6,732 nt of DNA from an uncultured Blautia sp. (lineage in GTDB: Bacteria; Bacillota; Clostridia; Lachnospirales; Lachnospiraceae), in NCBI GenBank assembly GCA_900551465.1, contig URWL01000109.1:1-6732 (forward strand), read 5' to 3'. Positions 1-6,732 of the stretch are shown here, piece by piece. Position 1 is the stretch's first letter, and the number at the start of each line of letters is the position of its first letter. Position numbers and translations under genes: made by a program. Below the pieces are notes generated by a model. That model ran no database searches and was not told the DNA's origin. It saw only the letters and a program-made list of their open reading frames with translations.

Positions 1-148
1 TGTAAGATGGGTCCGAAAGAATCTCCTGATACCCAACCGGTGCGGTATTAAATACTAATTCTGTTATTTTTTCTTCCTGGCTGCCAAAACTATAACCATA
101 ATATTGGCTTCCATCTTCCAGGATCAACTTTTTATTCCATTTTTCCAT
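1..148 (-). CDS. carA: Carbamoyl-phosphate synthase small (glutaminase) subunit, N-terminal fragment
   Basis: Only the first 49 codons lie in the window; the gene runs off the left edge. CarA is the glutaminase subunit that hydrolyses glutamine and passes ammonia to CarB, which makes carbamoyl phosphate for pyrimidines and arginine in the cytoplasm. I translated it by hand. It shows the family's N-terminal pattern: LILEDGS at about residues 8-14, a SFG turn at 20-22, then LVFNT followed by [11 protein letters not shown] to residue 49. The usual family motif around GYQE is NTSMTGYQEILTDPSY; here it is [16 protein letters not shown], a mild divergence. The chosen ATG begins at 148, nine bases after the purF stop. 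An in-frame ATG three codons earlier, at 157, directly abuts that stop but sits too close to the AAAGGTGA ribosome binding site. The catalytic Cys-His-Glu domain would lie outside the window. carB probably follows, which is inference. Family call is secure; start is fairly secure. Confidence 0.9.
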   Translation of the reverse strand, partial: MEKWNKKLILEDGSQYYGYSFGSQEEKITELVFNTAPVGYQEILSDPSY

Positions 149-157
149 CTGTTTCAT

Positions 158-165
158 TCACCTTT
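158..165 (-). promoter_or_regulatory. carA ribosome binding site overlapping the purF stop codon
   Basis: On the minus strand the sequence AAAGGTGA occupies 165-158, and its last three bases are the purF TGA stop. AGGTGA matches the 3' part of the consensus AGGAGGTGA. It stands nine bases before the ATG at 148 and zero bases before the ATG at 157, which favours the later start. The overlap implies that ribosomes terminating on purF are well placed to reinitiate on carA. Confidence 0.65.
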
Positions 166-1573
166 CGGATAATTTTCGTTCAAATCGGTCCTTTCGGACA
201 TCTGCAGGAATACTGGTGGCATAATTCCCACTAAAACAGGCATCACAATATGCATCAGTTCCTACCAGCTCATGAAGGCGTTCCAGCGGAAGATAGCCAA
301 GAGAATCCACCCCAATAAGCATGGCGATTTCTGTCTCCCCATGATGAGATGCAATAAGATTTTCTTCCGAATCAATGTCCGTACCATAATAACATGGATG
401 CAGAAACGGAGGAGCAGAGATTCTCAGATGTATTTCTTTTGCACCCGCCTCCCTTAAAAGACTTACAAGCTGTCTGCTGGTGGTTCCTCTTACAATGGAA
501 TCATCGATTAAAACCACTCGTTTTCCCTGGATAACCGATTGGATGGGACTTAACTTCATCCGCACCAGGTCGAGCCGTTCTTTTTGACCGGGCGAAATAA
601 AAGTTCTCCCAATGTATTTGTTTTTAACCAGCCCGATTCCATAAGGGATTCCCGAAGCTTTAGAAAATCCAAGTGCTGCGTCCAGACCGCTGTCCGGGAC
701 ACCGATTACAATATCTGCCTCGACCGGTTTTGTCTGTGCCAGTAATCTCCCAGCCTGAATCCTGGCTGCTGAAACAGAGACCTTATCAATCACAGAATCC
801 GGTCTGGCAAAGTAAATATATTCAAATATACAGGTCTTCTGTTTCCGGGTGCCGCAGTGTTCCCGCCGTGACTCAAGTCCCTCCTCACTAAACACCAGGA
901 TTTCTCCCGGAAGAAGATCCCTGATCAGCTCTGCACCTACAGCTGTCAGAGCACAGCTTTCTGAAGCAGCCACATAAGAACCGTCCGGCATTTTCCCGTA
1001 GCAAAGGGGACGGAATCCATAAGGATCTCTCACTGCAATCATTTTTGCAGAAGACATTAATATAAGAGAATAAGCTCCTTCCAAAGAAAACATTGCACGG
1101 CTTACTGCTTCCTCAATACTGGGGGCAGTAAGCCTTTCCCTGATAATCATATATGCAATGGTTTCTGTATCACTGGTAGTATGAAAAATTGCTCCTGATA
1201 ATTCCAATTTATCACGAAGTTCTAATGCATTGCTTAAATTTCCATTATGTGCCAGCGCCATTTTTCCTTTCTGATGATTTACCTCTATCGGCTGACAATT
1301 ATTTCGGATATTTCCTCCTGTGGTTCCATACCGTACATGTCCCACAGCCATAGTCCCTTCGGAAAGATGTGCCAGAGTATCTTTAGAAAACACTTCGCTT
1401 ACAAGCCCCAGATCCTTATAAGAAGAAAACACACCGTCATCATTTACAACAATGCCGCAGCTTTCCTGTCCTCTGTGCTGAAGTGCGTAGAGACCATAAT
1501 AAACCATTTTTCCAAGATTTCTTCTTTTTCTGCTTAGAATTCCAAACACTCCACATTCTTCATGAACTGCCAT
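158..1573 (-). CDS. purF: Amidophosphoribosyltransferase (glutamine PRPP amidotransferase)
   Basis: This enzyme of 471 residues, the usual family length, makes 5-phosphoribosylamine from PRPP and glutamine, the first committed step of purine synthesis. The N-terminal Ntn-type glutaminase domain spans about 1-235. Its nucleophile is Cys7 in EECGVFGI, so a six-residue propeptide should be removed, as in the Bacillus enzyme. Other glutaminase landmarks are LQHRGQES (31-38), HVRYGTTG (79-86) and HNGNLSN (109-115). The phosphoribosyltransferase domain follows, with the PRPP loop VVLIDDSIVRGTT at 353-365. Cys248, Cys394, Cys443 and Cys446 match the four ligands of the oxygen-labile 4Fe-4S cluster of the Bacillus subtilis type. 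The start is six bases after the pyrG stop, behind a strong GAGGAG, so the two are almost certainly co-translated. Lying beside glnN, asnB, pyrG and carA is unusual, because purF normally sits in a pur operon. No residue appears missing. A second purF may exist elsewhere in the genome; the window cannot show this. Confidence 0.97.
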   Translation of the reverse strand: MAVHEECGVFGILSRKRRNLGKMVYYGLYALQHRGQESCGIVVNDDGVFSSYKDLGLVSEVFSKDTLAHLSEGTMAVGHVRYGTTGGNIRNNCQPIEVNHQKGKMALAHNGNLSNALELRDKLELSGAIFHTTSDTETIAYMIIRERLTAPSIEEAVSRAMFSLEGAYSLILMSSAKMIAVRDPYGFRPLCYGKMPDGSYVAASESCALTAVGAELIRDLLPGEILVFSEEGLESRREHCGTRKQKTCIFEYIYFARPDSVIDKVSVSAARIQAGRLLAQTKPVEADIVIGVPDSGLDAALGFSKASGIPYGIGLVKNKYIGRTFISPGQKERLDLVRMKLSPIQSVIQGKRVVLIDDSIVRGTTSRQLVSLLREAGAKEIHLRISAPPFLHPCYYGTDIDSEENLIASHHGETEIAMLIGVDSLGYLPLERLHELVGTDAYCDACFSGNYATSIPADVRKDRFERKLSER

Positions 1574-1579
1574 ATCTGA

Positions 1580-4799
<3,220 letters not shown>

Positions 4800-4808
4800 A
4801 TTTTTTTA

Positions 4809-4813
4809 CCTCC
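4809..4813 (-). promoter_or_regulatory. asnB ribosome binding site
   Basis: GGAGG at 4813-4809 is followed by a nine-base, A-rich spacer before the ATG at 4799. It is a near-consensus Shine-Dalgarno and fixes the start that exposes the catalytic cysteine. Its first two G residues fall within the arm of the neighbouring imperfect palindrome. Confidence 0.85.
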
Positions 4814-4835
4814 ATTTCCGGAACCTGTTCCATGG
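4812..4835. repeat. Small overlapping palindromes in the glnN-asnB gap
   Basis: GGAACCTGTTCC at 4820-4831 has perfect five-base arms around a two-base centre. It is framed by CCAT at 4812-4815 and ATGG at 4832-4835, with four unpaired bases on one side. TTCCGGAA at 4816-4823 is a second perfect palindrome overlapping the first. As RNA the stem would be short and bulged, and its outer pairs would touch the asnB ribosome binding site. It is not followed by a T run, so it is not an intrinsic terminator. It could be an operator, a weak translation-control hairpin, or chance. Confidence 0.35.
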
Positions 4836-4878
4836 CTCTCACCTTCCCATATCTGCTGTAAACAGTCGCTCTTTTTTA

Positions 4879-6732
4879 TTATTTTACACTGAAAAGAAGA
4901 TCTCCATATGTTGGGAAAGGCCAGTATTTTTTTGCCGTGACAGTTTCTGCCTCATCACATGCAATTCTCAGCTCCTGCATTCTGGTTAATACTGTATCCC
5001 TGATCTGACAGGACTGCTTCTCAATATCTTTCGTATCCTGAAGTTCTATCAGTGCATTTTCCAGTGCATCTGTCCTTACTGCCATCTGATCTGTAAGTGT
5101 AGAGAGTTTTTTTATCAGGCTGTGTTCATAACGGCATGCCAATGTTTCATCGACACTTTTTTTTGCAGAAGCTGTCCCGGCCAGTTCCATTGCGTAGGCT
5201 TCCACCGCCGGAATGATTTCTCTCTTTGCCATGTCAACCATGGTATTTGCTTCTATTACAATGGTCTTGCAGTAATTTTCAAGCATAATCTCACATCTTG
5301 ATTCCAGCTCTGCCTTAGAAAATACTTTATGTGAAGTAAGCATCCTGACATTTTTTTCATCCAGCAGGTGCGGCATACAGTCAGGTGTTGACGGATAGTT
5401 CAGAAGGCCTCTTTTTTCCGTTGCTTCTTTTATCCATGCGTCATCATAACCATTTCCATTGAAAATAATCCTTTTATGGTCTTTGATTGTTTTACGAATC
5501 ATGGCATGAAGGGTTTCTTCAAAATTTTCTGCGTTTTCCAGTCTGTCCGCATAGATTTTCAGGCTTTCTGCCACTGCGCTGTTAAGCATCATATTGGCAC
5601 ATGCAATGCTGTTGGAAGAACCCAGCATACGGAATTCAAATTTATTTCCTGTAAAAGCAAAGGGTGAGGTACGGTTTCTGTCTGTATTATCCCGATTGAA
5701 TTTTGGAAGTACATCCACACCCAGCTTCATCTGCGTTTTTTCCGCTCCTGCGTAGGGAATATCTTTTTCAATAGCCTCTAAAACACCGTTCAGCTCATCT
5801 CCAAGGAACATGGACACCACAGCAGGCGGAGCTTCATTCGCCCCCAGACGGTGATCGTTTCCTGCCGTTGCCACAGACAGCCTCAGAAGATCCTGATAAT
5901 CATCCACGGCTTTGATCACTGCACACAGAAACAATAAAAACTGGGCGTTTTCATAAGGTGTTTCCCCAGGTGACAGCAGGTTTACGCCTGTATCCGTGGA
6001 GATAGACCAGTTATTATGCTTTCCGCTTCCATTCACTCCTGCGAATGGTTTCTCGTGAAGAAGACATACCAATCCATGACGTGCCGCTACTTTTTGCATA
6101 ATTTCCATGGTCAGCTGATTGTGATCCGTAGCAATGTTGGTGGTTGTATAGATAGGAGCCAGTTCATGCTGTGCCGGAGCCACTTCATTATGCTGTGTCT
6201 TGGCAAGGATTCCAAGCTTCCAGAGCTCCTCATTCAGGTCTGCCATGTAGGCCTCCACCCTTGGCTTGATCACGCCGAAGTAATGGTCGTCCATCTCCTG
6301 TCCTTTCGGAGGCCTTGCACCAAACAAGGTACGTCCGGTAAATTGAAGGTCTTTTCTTTGATCATACATTTCCTTTGTAATCAGGAAGTATTCCTGTTCC
6401 GGTCCTACAGAAGTGGTGACATACGATACCTTTTCATTGCCAAAGAGACGGAGAATCCGAAGCGCCTGCTTATTCAAGGCCTTCATAGAACGAAGCAGAG
6501 GTGTTTTCTTATCCAGAGCTTCTCCTCCATAAGAACAAAATGCCGTTGGAATGCATAAGGTTTTTCCTTTAATAAATGCATAGGAAGTAGGGTCCCATGC
6601 AGTGTATCCTCTTGCCTCAAAGGTGGCTCTTAATCCCCCTGAAGGGAAAGAAGATGCATCCGGCTCTCCTTTGATCAGTTCTTTTCCGGAGAATTCCATG
6701 ATAACGCCTCCGTTGGGAGAAGGAGAAATAAA
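4879..6732 (-). CDS. glnN: Type III glutamine synthetase, 5' end outside the window
   Basis: GlnN makes glutamine from glutamate, ammonia and ATP, and is the supplier for the amidotransferases downstream. The frame is open to the right edge: 11 codons reading [11 protein letters not shown] precede the ATG at 6699, and this continues the family's conserved block into [20 protein letters not shown]. That ATG is therefore internal, and about 80-90 residues of the roughly 700-residue family length are missing. The 617 visible residues, numbered from the edge, include [15 protein letters not shown] (34-48), VGPEQEYFL with metal-binding glutamates (109-117), [14 protein letters not shown] (182-195), [10 protein letters not shown] (234-243), [16 protein letters not shown] (291-306) and the ATP/glutamate region [20 protein letters not shown] (353-372). 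The helical C-terminal extension ends [16 protein letters not shown], followed by tandem TAATAA stops. This is clearly class III, not the shorter GlnA types I or II. Class III enzymes are large dodecamers, with no adenylylation site recognised here. The promoter and any nitrogen regulator must lie beyond the edge. Confidence 0.97.
   Translation of the reverse strand, partial: FISPSPNGGVIMEFSGKELIKGEPDASSFPSGGLRATFEARGYTAWDPTSYAFIKGKTLCIPTAFCSYGGEALDKKTPLLRSMKALNKQALRILRLFGNEKVSYVTTSVGPEQEYFLITKEMYDQRKDLQFTGRTLFGARPPKGQEMDDHYFGVIKPRVEAYMADLNEELWKLGILAKTQHNEVAPAQHELAPIYTTTNIATDHNQLTMEIMQKVAARHGLVCLLHEKPFAGVNGSGKHNNWSISTDTGVNLLSPGETPYENAQFLLFLCAVIKAVDDYQDLLRLSVATAGNDHRLGANEAPPAVVSMFLGDELNGVLEAIEKDIPYAGAEKTQMKLGVDVLPKFNRDNTDRNRTSPFAFTGNKFEFRMLGSSNSIACANMMLNSAVAESLKIYADRLENAENFEETLHAMIRKTIKDHKRIIFNGNGYDDAWIKEATEKRGLLNYPSTPDCMPHLLDEKNVRMLTSHKVFSKAELESRCEIMLENYCKTIVIEANTMVDMAKREIIPAVEAYAMELAGTASAKKSVDETLACRYEHSLIKKLSTLTDQMAVRTDALENALIELQDTKDIEKQSCQIRDTVLTRMQELRIACDEAETVTAKKYWPFPTYGDLLFSVK

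Noticed and set aside
4838..4865. TTTACA-like -35 element on the minus strand upstream of asnB.
   Set aside because: At 17 bases' distance the sequence is AGAGCC, which does not resemble a -10 box.
4871..4881. T run at 4872-4877 as a terminator after glnN.
   Set aside because: The T run is on the plus strand, so in the glnN transcript it is an A run, and no stem of useful length precedes a U tract.
6016..6558. Plus-strand open frame of 180 codons opposite glnN.
   Set aside because: It is an antisense shadow of highly conserved glnN sequence, with no recognisable domain.
6697..6699. ATG at 6699 as the true start of glnN.
   Set aside because: The frame stays open to the window edge and the upstream codons ([11 protein letters not shown]) continue the conserved family block, so this Met is internal.

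Overview
The window is a run of five genes, all on the minus strand, so it reads right to left from 6732 to 1. In transcription order they are a type III glutamine synthetase (glnN, 5' end outside the window), a glutamine-dependent asparagine synthetase (asnB), CTP synthase (pyrG), amidophosphoribosyltransferase (purF), and the first 49 codons of the carbamoyl-phosphate synthase small subunit (carA, cut by the left edge). The gaps are 79, 25, 6 and 9 bases. No tRNA, rRNA, CRISPR array, mobile element or convincing terminator was seen. Coding density is about 98 percent.

The probable source is an anaerobic Firmicute of the class Clostridia, most likely family Lachnospiraceae. The reasons are the moderate, slightly AT-leaning composition, strong GGAGG-type ribosome binding sites, a PurF of the Bacillus/Clostridia kind (short propeptide and four Fe-S cysteines), and a GlnN of the kind common in gut Clostridia and Bacteroidetes. 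The assignment rests on recalled sequence resemblance, not on a search.

The individual enzymes are ordinary; the grouping is what stands out. GlnN makes glutamine from glutamate and ammonia. The four downstream products each use the glutamine amide: AsnB for asparagine, PyrG for CTP, PurF for the first committed step of purine synthesis, and CarA for carbamoyl phosphate (pyrimidines and arginine). The locus is therefore organised by shared nitrogen donor instead of by end product. The very short gaps, stop codons that lie inside the next gene's Shine-Dalgarno sequence, and lack of terminators suggest one translationally coupled transcript whose promoter lies upstream of glnN, beyond the right edge.

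The only noncoding stretch of any size is 4800-4878, between glnN and asnB. It holds the asnB ribosome binding site, a small overlapping pair of palindromes and a possible 26-codon ORF, but no clear promoter or terminator.
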